This document shows, piece after piece, positions 15,214 to 22,977 of a stretch of 33,618 nt of DNA. Every line of letters starts with the position of its first letter. The stretch's first letter is position 1. Source of the DNA: Actinobacteria bacterium 13_1_40CM_66_12 (GTDB taxonomy: Bacteria > Chloroflexota > Dormibacteria > Dormibacterales > Dormibacteraceae). The position numbers were made by a program, and so were the translations under genes. The notes under the pieces were generated by a model, which was not told the DNA's origin, ran no database searches, and was given only the letters and a program-made list of their open reading frames with translations. The stretch is taken from the NCBI GenBank assembly GCA_001917895.1, contig MNEW01000002.1:8777-42394 (forward strand), given 5' to 3'.

Positions 15214-15981
15214 ATGTCCGAGGCGAAGCGATTCAAGGTCGGCGTCACGATCCATCCGCAGCAGTGCACGATCCAGCAGCTGCGCGACGCCTGGCGGCGC
15301 GCCGACGAGCTGGGTGTCGACAGCATCTGGTTCTGGGACCATTTCTTCCCACTCTACGGCGACCCCGACGGCAATCAATTCGAGTGCTGGTCGCTGCTCG
15401 CCGCGGCGGCCGTAGACACGAAAGTGCCGCAGATCGGTCCCATGGTCACCTCTATCGGCTATCGCAATCCCGACCTCATCGCGTACATGGCCGGCACCAT
15501 CGATCAACTTTCAGGAGGACGGTTCGTCCTCGGGCTCGGGGCGGGATGGTTCGAGCGCGATTACGACGAATACGGATTCGACTTCGGGGAGGCGCGTGAT
15601 CGGCTGCGCACCCTCGGGGACGCGCTGCCAAGGATCAAAGAGCGAATCCAGAAGCTGAAGCCGGGGCCCGCGGGCCCGATGCCGATCCTCATCGGCGGCG
15701 GAGGCGAGAAGGTGACCCTTCGGCTGGTGGCGGAGCATGCGCAAATGTGGAATGCGCTTGGAGATCCGGACGGGTACGCGCGCAAATCGAAGATCCTCGA
15801 CGAGTGGTGCCACCGCATCGGGCGGGATCCGAGGGAGATCGAGCGCACGGCCAATGTGACCGTCAGCTCACCCCGACAGATTCAGGAGTGGCTCGATGCC
15901 GGCCTGCAGCATTTCGTCCTCAGGCTTGCGTACCCGTTCGACACCAAGGCGCTCAGCCGTGTCCTCAAGGAGCGCTCCTAG
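15214..15981 (+). CDS. LLM-class flavin/F420-dependent oxidoreductase
   Basis: A 255-aa luciferase-like monooxygenase-fold protein: N-terminal strand FKVGVTIHPQ, ADELGVDSIWFWDHFFPL, the GPMVTSIGYRNPDLIAYMAGTIDQLSGGRFVLGLGAGW block, and the PILIGGGGEKVTLRLVAEHAQMWN motif. The last three are hallmarks of F420-dependent LLM oxidoreductases of the TIGR03560-like branch. At 255 residues it is a shorter member but has both ends. The enzyme moves hydride between reduced flavin or F420 and an unknown substrate. No Shine-Dalgarno at normal distance; a leaderless start is likely. Its 3' end overlaps the convergent membrane gene by 17 nt. Confidence 0.9.
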   Translation: MSEAKRFKVGVTIHPQQCTIQQLRDAWRRADELGVDSIWFWDHFFPLYGDPDGNQFECWSLLAAAAVDTKVPQIGPMVTSIGYRNPDLIAYMAGTIDQLSGGRFVLGLGAGWFERDYDEYGFDFGEARDRLRTLGDALPRIKERIQKLKPGPAGPMPILIGGGGEKVTLRLVAEHAQMWNALGDPDGYARKSKILDEWCHRIGRDPREIERTANVTVSSPRQIQEWLDAGLQHFVLRLAYPFDTKALSRVLKERS

Positions 15982-16735
15982 ACTCCCCCGGGCGCGGACG
16001 TCGAAACGGGGGCGATTCCGCGTCCACGGCGATTCGCTGCCACTCGCGCATCGCCTGCAGCAGCTGCTCGGTGGGCACGCCGAACGTGTTGCGAATCGCG
16101 CCGTCGTAATACGAGAAGCCGCGTAGGCGCTGCAGCAAGCTCTTGGGAGCGTGCACCAGCGCGCGATTGAGGCGGAAGAAGATGACATTGGGTCGCAGTT
16201 TGGGGTCCTGCCACTCGCCATCCTCAGACATCCGCACGCCGCTGAACGCGCCGAGGCGCGCACCAACCAGGTCGGTGACGTGGATCCAGCGCGCCGAGCG
16301 CTCCCGGCCTTTAGCGCCATAACGGAATCCGTCCTTGGTGAGGGTCAGAGGCTCGCCCATCCCCTGCATCGCGGTGAAGTAGAAAGCGTTCAGCCCGACC
16401 ATCACCAATACGGCCAGCGGCGCGATCCACAGATAGCCCCGGTTGGCAAACACCGCCAGAAAGAGGGCGATGGGAAACACGACCCAGCCCACCAGACGGA
16501 TGCGGCGAAAGACGGTCGGCAGCTCGGGCGCGGGCAAGACGAGCTCGCCTTCAGCCCGCGGCCCGAGGCCGGTGGCTTGGACCGGCCGGCGTCGCCAGGC
16601 TTCGCTGATGTGGATGGCGGTCGCGGTTGCGCCCCCGATCCCGATGACGTAGATCACGAGCAGGGCGACCGTGACCAGCAACACGACCTCCCCGCCGTCC
16701 ACCGGCCCGATTGTAGGTCGGGGTCTGATCACCAT
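15965..16735 (-). CDS. Membrane protein with C-terminal PH-like cytoplasmic domain
   Basis: A 256-aa protein with an N-terminal membrane helix (about residues 16-39), a short cytoplasmic loop, two further helices (about 80-97 and 102-121), then a soluble domain of about 110 residues. Strand-like segments such as EPLTLTKDGFRYG, RWIHVTDLVGARLGAF and NVIFFRLNRALV resemble bacterial PH-like domains, and a predicted helix containing PTEQLLQAMREW follows. I cannot name the family or function. The ATG at 16735 has no ribosome site. Overlaps the LLM gene 3' end by 17 nt. Confidence 0.75.
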   Translation of the reverse strand: MVIRPRPTIGPVDGGEVVLLVTVALLVIYVIGIGGATATAIHISEAWRRRPVQATGLGPRAEGELVLPAPELPTVFRRIRLVGWVVFPIALFLAVFANRGYLWIAPLAVLVMVGLNAFYFTAMQGMGEPLTLTKDGFRYGAKGRERSARWIHVTDLVGARLGAFSGVRMSEDGEWQDPKLRPNVIFFRLNRALVHAPKSLLQRLRGFSYYDGAIRNTFGVPTEQLLQAMREWQRIAVDAESPPFRRPRPGESRSAP

Positions 16736-16987
16736 GGTGCATCACAACAAACGAGGCCTGGATTTGTGGGTTGTGCACTAACCAAAGCCGCTCTCACCGC
16801 CTAGGATTCGTGGCACCACACCCTCTTCGCGGCGCGAGCCTCCTGCCGTCATCGGCCGGGGGCTCGCTTTATATCCGGCAGGTAGGCCTGCCCGATAGAT
16901 GGAGTTACACATTGCCGGAGGCGTTTGGAAGCCGCACGCCTGGTGACGGCCGGAGAAAATCCGGCCTAAGGCTCCACTCAGTCTGTC
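16736..16987. other. Structured intergenic region with several hairpins, no gene recognised
   Basis: This 252-nt stretch has no convincing coding sequence. It contains GCGAGCC/GGCTCGC arms enclosing about 20 nt and followed on the plus strand by TTTATAT (near 16835-16875), GGCAGG-TAGG-CCTGCC just after it, GGCGT/ACGCC near 16920-16940, GGCCGGA-GAAAA-TCCGGCC (16948-16966), and GCCTAAG/CTTAGGC reaching into the pntB stop region. It could be a small RNA, the leader of the 15965-16735 gene, or a pile of terminators. I could match it to no riboswitch class. Confidence 0.5.
16948..16966 (-). terminator. Hairpin downstream of pntB
   Basis: A perfect 7-bp stem, GGCCGGA and TCCGGCC, closes a 5-nt loop 21 nt past the pntB stop. 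On the minus strand the loop reads TTTTC, and no T-run follows the stem, so it may be an end-protecting hairpin rather than a true intrinsic terminator. Confidence 0.5.
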
Positions 16988-18373
16988 TTAGGCTGCTTTG
17001 ACTGCGTTGACCAGCTTGGTCAACGAGTCCTTGGCGTCTCCAAACAACATGATGGTTTTCGGGTCGTAGAGGAGATCGTTGTCGATGCCCGCGAATCCAG
17101 GTCGCATCGAGCGCTTCATGAAGACGATGTTCTTGGCCTGGTCGGCGTTGAGAATTGGCATGCCGTAGATCGGGCTGCCAGGTGTGCTGCGCGCCGCGGG
17201 ATTGACGACGTCGTTGGCGCCGACCACGAGCACGACGTCGGCGTCCTTGAACTCGTCGTTGATCTCGTCCATCTCTTTCAGCTGCTCGTAAGGGACGTTC
17301 GCCTCCGCGAGAAGCACGTTCATGTGACCGGGCATGCGGCCGGCAACGGGATGAATGGCGTAGTTCACCTCCACGCCTTTCTTCTCGAGCAGGTCCGCGA
17401 GCTCGCGCACGGCGTGCTGCGCTTGCGCAACCGCGAGTCCGTATCCGGGGACGATGATGACGCGCCGCGAGTAGGCGAGCAGGGTGGCCAGGTCCTCGAT
17501 CGAGCTGGTCCTGACGCTCCGACCCTCCTTCCCGGCCGTGGCCCCCGAAGTCGCTCGTACCTGGCCGAACGCGCCGAACAAGACGTTGCCCAGCGACCGA
17601 CCCATGGCATCGCTCATGAGCTTCGTTAGCAGGCTGCCGGAGGCGCCCACGAGCGTGCCGGCGACGATGAGCGAGAAGTTGTTGAGCGTGAACCCGCTCG
17701 CGGCGACGGCAAGCCCGGTAAATGCGTTGAGCAGCGAGATCACGACCGGCATGTCCGCTCCGCCTATGGGCAGCACGAACGCGACCCCGAGGATGAGCGC
17801 GAGCACCATCAAGGAAAGGAACGAGAAGGGAATTGAAGCGATCGCCAGAACCGCGATCACGAAGCCGATGATCGCGGCGGCGATGAGGCCGTTGACCAGC
17901 TGCTGTCCCGGGTATGTGATCGGCGTCCCGGTCATCAGCTCCTGCAGCTTCGCGAAGGCGACCAGGCTGCCGGCAAACGATACCGAGCCGATGACGATGC
18001 TGAACACGCTGGGTAGCGCTTCGGCAATCGGTGGATGAGAGCCGAACTTCAGCAGCTCGGACACAGCCACGAGCGCGGCCGCGCCGCCGCCGGCGCCGTT
18101 GAAGAGCGCCACCATCTGCGGTATCGCGGTCATCTTCACCCGGCGCGCCCCGATCGTTCCGACCGCCGCGCCGACGATCACCCCGATCAAAACGATGATC
18201 GCGCCGGCACCCGTGAAGTGAAGCTGCGGCACCGTGGCGCCCAGAGCGATGACCATGCCGGCGGCGGCGGTGTAGTTGCCGTTGCGGGCCGTCCTCGGCG
18301 AGCTGAGCTGCTTGAGGCCAAGGATGAACAGGACCGCGGCGAGGAGGTACGCCAGGGCGTAGACCGTGGTCAC
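16988..18373 (-). CDS. pntB: NAD(P) transhydrogenase subunit beta
   Basis: About 461 aa. The N-terminal two-thirds are membrane helices (domain II). The C-terminal domain III binds NADP(H): VIIVPGYGLAVAQAQHAVRELADLL, GRMPGHMNVLLAEANVPYEQ, VVLVVGANDVVNPAA and IVFMKRSMRPGFAGIDNDLLY are characteristic. With pntAA and pntAB it forms the proton-translocating transhydrogenase that moves hydride between NADH and NADPH. The start is taken as GTG 18373 (TTVYALAYLLAAVLFILG), preceded at some distance by GAGG; the longer open frame to 18658 crosses the intergenic gap and is not credible. Unusually, 196 nt separate it from pntAB. Confidence 0.95.
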   Translation of the reverse strand: MTTVYALAYLLAAVLFILGLKQLSSPRTARNGNYTAAAGMVIALGATVPQLHFTGAGAIIVLIGVIVGAAVGTIGARRVKMTAIPQMVALFNGAGGGAAALVAVSELLKFGSHPPIAEALPSVFSIVIGSVSFAGSLVAFAKLQELMTGTPITYPGQQLVNGLIAAAIIGFVIAVLAIASIPFSFLSLMVLALILGVAFVLPIGGADMPVVISLLNAFTGLAVAASGFTLNNFSLIVAGTLVGASGSLLTKLMSDAMGRSLGNVLFGAFGQVRATSGATAGKEGRSVRTSSIEDLATLLAYSRRVIIVPGYGLAVAQAQHAVRELADLLEKKGVEVNYAIHPVAGRMPGHMNVLLAEANVPYEQLKEMDEINDEFKDADVVLVVGANDVVNPAARSTPGSPIYGMPILNADQAKNIVFMKRSMRPGFAGIDNDLLYDPKTIMLFGDAKDSLTKLVNAVKAA

Positions 18374-18569
18374 GGCCGGAGACCTCGGCGAGAGATTCGG
18401 TGACCAGGTGGTCCAGATGCTAGGCGCAGCCGAGCACCGGAGCGCGCGCATTCGTTGATGCGCAAGCGAGGAGCGGATACCTTTGGGGCCCCCATGCCGA
18501 AGGCATGGGAGGCAGTGGGCCGCATGGGCGCCGAAGATCCGTCGACGGCTTCCGGCCGCGACCACATGG
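18374..18569 (-). other. 196-nt gap inside the pnt operon with a strong hairpin
   Basis: The region holds no gene. CCCATGCC (18491-18498) and GGCATGGG (18502-18509) form a perfect 8-bp stem with a GAA loop. It lies between pntAB and pntB, genes usually nearly adjacent. It could stabilise or process the upstream message, act as a partial terminator that changes subunit ratio, or be an inserted palindromic element. Confidence 0.6.
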
Positions 18570-18890
18570 TCATTTGGATTTGGCGGCCGGTTCCGGCGTC
18601 TTTGCCGCCTGCCGGCCTTTGAACATCTCCAGCATCCGGTCAGTGACGACGAAGCCACCCACGACGTTGGTGGTGGCGAGGACCACGGCCAGAAATCCCA
18701 GGACGATCGTGACCGGCGAGCTCGCGCTCGCGGCGATCAGCAGCGCGCCGACCAGGATGATGCCATGGATCGCGTTGGTGCCCGACATCAACGGCGTGTG
18801 GAGCATTGTCGGCACCTTGGAGATGACCTCGATGCCGACGAAAACCGCCAGCACGAAAAATGTGAACTCGTTCAGCAGCTCGTTCGTCAT
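18570..18890 (-). CDS. pntAB: NAD(P) transhydrogenase subunit alpha, membrane part
   Basis: A 106-aa protein with three or four membrane helices (FTFFVLAVFVGIEVI, THE LHTPLMSGTNAIHGIILVGAL region, and VTIVLGFLAVVLATTNVVGGFVVTDRML) typical of the separate C-terminal part of the alpha subunit in three-gene transhydrogenases. HTPLMSGTNAIHG is the conserved membrane signature. Its ATG overlaps the pntAA stop by 4 nt, so translation is coupled. In split enzymes it anchors the NAD-binding PntAA to PntB. The tail after VTDRMLEMFKG is short and Ala/Lys-rich. Confidence 0.95.
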   Translation of the reverse strand: MTNELLNEFTFFVLAVFVGIEVISKVPTMLHTPLMSGTNAIHGIILVGALLIAASASSPVTIVLGFLAVVLATTNVVGGFVVTDRMLEMFKGRQAAKTPEPAAKSK

Positions 18891-20023
18891 TTCGCGGCGG
18901 CGGCGACCATTTGCTTCGCGCGCTCGTTGACGATCTCGCCCCCATGGGTCACGCAGCTGCCCTTCGTGATCTCGTCCTCGAAGTCGAGCACGATCGCCCC
19001 GTCCTTGACCAGGTGCAACAGCAGGTTGGCGACGTTGCGCGCGTACAGCTGGCTCGCGTGTAGAGGCATCGTCGACGGCACGTTGCGCGTGCCGATGATG
19101 GTGACCCCACCGACCTCGACGTCCTTGCCTGCCTTCGTCAGCTCGACGTTGCCACCGGTTTCGGCCGCGAGGTCCACGATCACCGATCCCGGCCGCATGC
19201 CCTTGACCATCTCGCCGGTGACGAGCAGCGGTGCGCGCCGGCCGGGCACGGCGGCGGTGGTGATGACTACATCCGATTTGGCCACGTGCTCACCAATCAG
19301 CTCGCGCTGCTTGCGCAGGAACTCATCCGACTGCTCACGTGCGTAGCCGCCCTCGCCCTCCTGCGTTTCGAGCGCCAGCTCGATGAAGGTCGCACCCAGG
19401 GATTGCACCTCCTCCTTGACCGCGGGCCGCACGTCGTAGGCCGAGACCACCGCGCCCAGCCGGCGCGCCGTGGCGATCGCCTGCAGACCAGCCACGCCGG
19501 CACCCATCACCAGCACCCGCGCCGGCGGGACGGTGCCCGCGGCCGTCATCATCATCGGAAAGAATTTGCCCAGCCGGCCGGCTGCCATCAGCACCGCCTT
19601 GTAACCCGCCGCTGAGGCCTGTGACGAAAGCGCGTCCATCGACTGCGCCCGAGAGATTCGCGGCACGAGCTCGAGGCTGAACGCTGTCACTCCACGTGCC
19701 GCGAGCGCCTGGACGATGTCGCTTTGCGTCGCTGGCTGCAGGAAGCTGATCAGCACCGCGTCCCTTTTCATGAGCTCGACCTCGGCGGCCGACGGGGCTT
19801 GCACCTTGAGCACCGCGTCCGCCTCGCCAAGAAGGGCGGCGGCGGTCTTCACGAGCTTGGCTCCGGCTTGCTGGTAGGCATCGTCCGGTATGTATGCGGC
19901 GGAACCGGCTCCCGACTCGACATTCACCTCGAGAGAGGCGGCAGAAAGCCTCGTGGCGGTGTCTGGAACGAGGGCCACCCGGTGTTCGTCGGGCGCAGTT
20001 TCCTTAGGGGTTCCGACCTTCAC
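18887..20023 (-). CDS. pntAA: NAD(P) transhydrogenase subunit alpha, NAD-binding part
   Basis: 378 aa, the usual size for the soluble domain I. MKVGTPKETAPDEHRVALVPDTATRL is the classic start of the alanine dehydrogenase/PNT family, followed by SFLQPATQ, RISRAQSMDALSSQ, the NAD-binding VLVMGAGVAGLQAIATARRLGAVV, and VIVDLAAETGGNVE near the end. The gene starts on GTG; a TACAGT box 9 nt upstream suggests leaderless transcription. A TTCAAC-G-GTTGAA palindrome lies just upstream of that box. It heads the operon pntAA-pntAB-pntB and is divergent from korA. Confidence 0.96.
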   Translation of the reverse strand: MKVGTPKETAPDEHRVALVPDTATRLSAASLEVNVESGAGSAAYIPDDAYQQAGAKLVKTAAALLGEADAVLKVQAPSAAEVELMKRDAVLISFLQPATQSDIVQALAARGVTAFSLELVPRISRAQSMDALSSQASAAGYKAVLMAAGRLGKFFPMMMTAAGTVPPARVLVMGAGVAGLQAIATARRLGAVVSAYDVRPAVKEEVQSLGATFIELALETQEGEGGYAREQSDEFLRKQRELIGEHVAKSDVVITTAAVPGRRAPLLVTGEMVKGMRPGSVIVDLAAETGGNVELTKAGKDVEVGGVTIIGTRNVPSTMPLHASQLYARNVANLLLHLVKDGAIVLDFEDEITKGSCVTHGGEIVNERAKQMVAAAAK

Positions 20024-20032
20024 AGACTGAGG

Positions 20033-20090
20033 ACTGTACCCAATTCAACGGTTGAACCACACTAGTTCGAGGTGTGCGTGCGCGTAAAAT
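20033..20090. promoter_or_regulatory. pnt/kor divergent promoter region with palindrome
   Basis: On the minus strand TACAGT (20038-20033) is the likely pntAA -10. On the plus strand TAAAAT (20085-20090) is the likely korA -10. Between them TTCAAC-G-GTTGAA (20044-20056) is a perfect 13-bp palindrome that would fall in the pntAA promoter spacer. A single regulator here could co-control NADPH supply and ferredoxin-linked 2-oxoacid oxidation. Confidence 0.55.
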
Positions 20091-20111
20091 TCACACTCCC
20101 CAAGTAACAAA

Positions 20112-21917
20112 GTGACCGACCAGACCATCAACGACCTCACAATCCAGGCCGCCACCGTCAATGGCTCTGGAAGCCAGACGGCCAACCTGATCTTGACCCG
20201 GGCGATCTTCCACATGGGAATCCCGGTCGCCCCCAAGAACGTCTTCCCCTCCAACATCGAGGGCCTGCCGACCTGGTACCAGCTCCGGGTCACGCCCCAG
20301 GGGCACATGGCACGCCGAGACCAGGTCGACATCCTGATCGCTTTCAACGTCACCACCTGGCACCAAGACCTGCGCACGGTGCGGCCGGGAGGCGTCGTCG
20401 TGCACGAGGAGGCTTTCTCTACCGCGGATGCCCGCACCGACGTGACGTACTACCCCGTGCCGTTCTCCAAGCTGGCCAAGGCGAAGATCCAGAACGACAC
20501 GCTGCGCAAGCAGCTCGCGAACATGATTTACGTCGGCGTCGTCGCCGGTCTCCTGGGCATTCCGTGGGAAGCGCTCGACCACGCGGTGCGGCGCCAGTTC
20601 CTGTCCAAGCCCAAGGCCGTCCAGGTCAACCTCGACGCCATCAAAGTGGGTTTCGACTACTGGCAGGACAACTTCTCGAAGCAGGATCCATACCGGCTCG
20701 AGCCGATGACGGGCGTCGTCGACGGGAAGGTGCTCGTCGAAGGCAACCAGGCGGCGGCGCTGGGCGCCCTCATGGGGGGAGTGACGGTCGCCGCATGGTA
20801 TCCGATCACCCCCTCGTCGTCGCTTTGCGAAAACCTCATCGCATACTCGGACCGTTTCCGGACCGATCCCGGCACCGGTGAGAAGCGAATCGCGGTCGTG
20901 CAGGCCGAGGATGAGCTCGCCGCCCTCGGGATGGCAATCGGGGCCGGATGGGCGGGCGCGCGGGCGATGACCTCGACCTCCGGACCAGGCATCTCGCTGA
21001 TGGCGGAGTTCGCGGGCCTCGGCTATTACGCGGAAGTGCCGGTCGTGATCTTCGACATCCAGCGCATCGGACCGTCCACCGGATTGCCCACACGCACGTC
21101 GCAGGCCGACGTCGGGTTCGCATATACGCTGTCGCACGGCGACACCAAGCATCTGGTGCTGCTGCCGGGAACGGTCGAGGAATGCTACGAGTTCGCCCGC
21201 GACGCCTTCGACTACGCCGACCGGTTCCAGACGCCTGTGTTCGTACTTTCCGACCTCGACCTCGGCATGAACCTCTGGATGACGCCCGAGTTCAAGTACC
21301 CGGACCGGCCGTTCGACCGCGGAAAGGTTTTGACAAAGGCCGATCTCGAGCGCCTTGCCGGCGAATGGGCGAGATATCGCGACGTCGACGGCGACGGCGT
21401 GCCCTACCGAACGCTGCCCGGCACGGATCATCCCGCCGCTGGTTACTTCACGCGCGGGTCCGGTCATGACGAGCACGCTCGATACACCGAGAGCGCCGAG
21501 GCGTACGCAGCCAACATGGACCGGCTCACACGCAAGTTCGAGACCGCCCGAACCGTTTTGCCTGCGCCGGTGATCGACGAATCGGCCAGGTCACCGATCG
21601 GGCTCATCGCATTTGGTTCGACGCATGCCGCCGTGGTCGAGGCGCGCCAGGCGCTGATGTCTGCGGGGCGCCCGGTCGATTACCTGCGTCTGCGCGCTTT
21701 GCCCCTCGCGTCAGCGGTCGTCGATTTCGTCTCGCGTCACGAGCGGGTGTACGTGGTCGAGCAAAATCGCGACGGCCAGGTCTTCGACCTCATCCGCCTC
21801 GCGCTGCCTCCGGCGCTCGTCGGCCGGCTGCGCTCGATCCGGCACTACGACGGACAGCCAATCCCCGCCGACGCCATCATCGAACCCCTGCTCGAGTCGG
21901 AGAAGGTGCCCGCATGA
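20112..21917 (+). CDS. korA: 2-oxoacid:acceptor oxidoreductase, fused gamma-alpha subunit
   Basis: 601 aa. Residues 1-190 form the gamma domain (GSGSQTANLILTRAIFHMGIPV, FPSNIEGLPTWYQLRV). From about 215 the alpha subunit begins with GNQAAALGALMGGVTVAAWYPITPSSSLCE, whose PITPSS segment is diagnostic, followed by the TSTSGPGISLMAEFAGLGYYAEVPVVIFD stretch and a C-terminal transketolase-like domain. With KorB it oxidatively decarboxylates 2-oxoacids such as 2-oxoglutarate or pyruvate to acyl-CoA and reduces ferredoxin; which acid cannot be settled here. GTG start with no ribosome site, roughly 21 nt past the TAAAAT box. No separate delta (ferredoxin-like) subunit is nearby. Confidence 0.95.
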   Translation: MTDQTINDLTIQAATVNGSGSQTANLILTRAIFHMGIPVAPKNVFPSNIEGLPTWYQLRVTPQGHMARRDQVDILIAFNVTTWHQDLRTVRPGGVVVHEEAFSTADARTDVTYYPVPFSKLAKAKIQNDTLRKQLANMIYVGVVAGLLGIPWEALDHAVRRQFLSKPKAVQVNLDAIKVGFDYWQDNFSKQDPYRLEPMTGVVDGKVLVEGNQAAALGALMGGVTVAAWYPITPSSSLCENLIAYSDRFRTDPGTGEKRIAVVQAEDELAALGMAIGAGWAGARAMTSTSGPGISLMAEFAGLGYYAEVPVVIFDIQRIGPSTGLPTRTSQADVGFAYTLSHGDTKHLVLLPGTVEECYEFARDAFDYADRFQTPVFVLSDLDLGMNLWMTPEFKYPDRPFDRGKVLTKADLERLAGEWARYRDVDGDGVPYRTLPGTDHPAAGYFTRGSGHDEHARYTESAEAYAANMDRLTRKFETARTVLPAPVIDESARSPIGLIAFGSTHAAVVEARQALMSAGRPVDYLRLRALPLASAVVDFVSRHERVYVVEQNRDGQVFDLIRLALPPALVGRLRSIRHYDGQPIPADAIIEPLLESEKVPA

Positions 21918-21958
21918 AAACCCCACAAAATCTTCGATTTTGCGGGGACCCCGCATGA
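21909..21958 (+). repeat. Hairpin element flanked by a 9-bp direct repeat at the korA/korB junction
   Basis: CCCGCATGA occurs at 21909-21917, where it ends korA, and again at 21950-21958, where it begins korB. Between them 32 nt hold a 12-bp stem (21921-21932 against 21936-21947) with one A-C mismatch and a TTC loop. Deleting one repeat and the insert restores a continuous frame with a 4-nt ATGA stop/start overlap. This looks like a small palindromic insertion with target duplication. Confidence 0.7.
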
Positions 21959-22977
21959 GCGCGACCCTGAACCGGATCGGCCTCCCCCGCGACGCCTACA
22001 AGGGCGCGGCGACGACTCTGTGCGCAGGGTGCGGGCACAACTCGATCACCAACCACATGGTCAAAGCGCTCTACGAGCTCGGGCTGGAACCGCACCGCCT
22101 CGCCAAGATGTCCGGCATCGGCTGCTCGTCGAAGACGCCCGCCTACTTCGTGGAGGCCGCGCACGGACTCAACGGTGTGCACGGACGCATGCCGGCGCTG
22201 ACGACGGGCGCTCAGCTCGCCAACCGGCAGCTGATCATGCTCGGCGTCTCTGGCGACGGGGACACCGCATCGATCGGCCTCGGCCAGTTCATGCACATGA
22301 TCCGCCGCAACATCGACTGCACTTACATCATCGAAGACAATGGAACGTACGGCCTCACGAAGGGCCAGTTCTCGGCCACAGCGGACCTGGGTTCGGTGCA
22401 GAAGAAAGGCGCGGTCAACACCTTCCAGCCCATCGATCCCTGCGCGGTGGCTCTCACGCTCGGCTGCTCCTTCGTCGCCCGCTCTTTCAGTGGCGACGGC
22501 AAGCAGGTGGTGCCGTTGATCAAGGCGGCCATCGCCCACCGCGGCACGGCCGTGCTCGACATCATCTCGCCCTGCGTCACCTTCAACGACCATGACGGCT
22601 CGACCAAGAGCTACAGCTGGGTCAAGGACCATGAGGAGTCCATCGCGGACGTGTCCTTCATTCCTTTCTTCGAAGAGGTCCATGTCGACTACGAGCCCGG
22701 CACCGTGCGCGACGTCGAACTCCACGACGGGTCGCACATCGTGCTCAAGAAGCTCGGCGAGGATCACGATCCGACCGACCGCCTCGCCGCGATGAAGGTC
22801 CTCGAGGAGGGTCGTTCGGCCGGCCATCTCGTCACCGGCCTGCTTTACCTCGACACGACGATGACCGACTTCGCGACCACCGAGCGCATCCCCGACCGTC
22901 CGCTGGTGGAACTCGGCGAGGAGGAGCTCCGGCTCACCAAGGACGAGTTCGCCCAGTTCATGTCGGAGTTCGCCTGA
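21955..22977 (+). CDS. korB: 2-oxoacid:acceptor oxidoreductase, beta (thiamine diphosphate) subunit
   Basis: 340 aa. The ThDP-binding motif is GDGDTASIGLGQF (residues 100-112) with the matching Asn in IIEDNGTYGLTKGQ. Cysteines C23 and C26 (CAGC), C57 (GIGCSS) and C207 (SPC) sit where this family binds one 4Fe-4S cluster. ATG at 21955 is chosen; the frame is open a few codons upstream only through the hairpin insert. The GGGG at 21944-21947 could serve as ribosome site, but it is part of the hairpin stem, so structure may tune KorB synthesis. Forms the active enzyme with KorA. Confidence 0.96.
   Translation: MSATLNRIGLPRDAYKGAATTLCAGCGHNSITNHMVKALYELGLEPHRLAKMSGIGCSSKTPAYFVEAAHGLNGVHGRMPALTTGAQLANRQLIMLGVSGDGDTASIGLGQFMHMIRRNIDCTYIIEDNGTYGLTKGQFSATADLGSVQKKGAVNTFQPIDPCAVALTLGCSFVARSFSGDGKQVVPLIKAAIAHRGTAVLDIISPCVTFNDHDGSTKSYSWVKDHEESIADVSFIPFFEEVHVDYEPGTVRDVELHDGSHIVLKKLGEDHDPTDRLAAMKVLEEGRSAGHLVTGLLYLDTTMTDFATTERIPDRPLVELGEEELRLTKDEFAQFMSEFA

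Noticed and set aside
16900..16966. Possible riboswitch (cobalamin- or c-di-GMP-like)
   Set aside because: The conserved cores of those classes are not present, and no suitable gene lies downstream on the plus strand. Kept only as a structured region.
20091..21476. 461-codon minus-strand frame over korA
   Set aside because: Shadow of a GC-rich gene; no recognisable motif, and korA on the other strand is certain.
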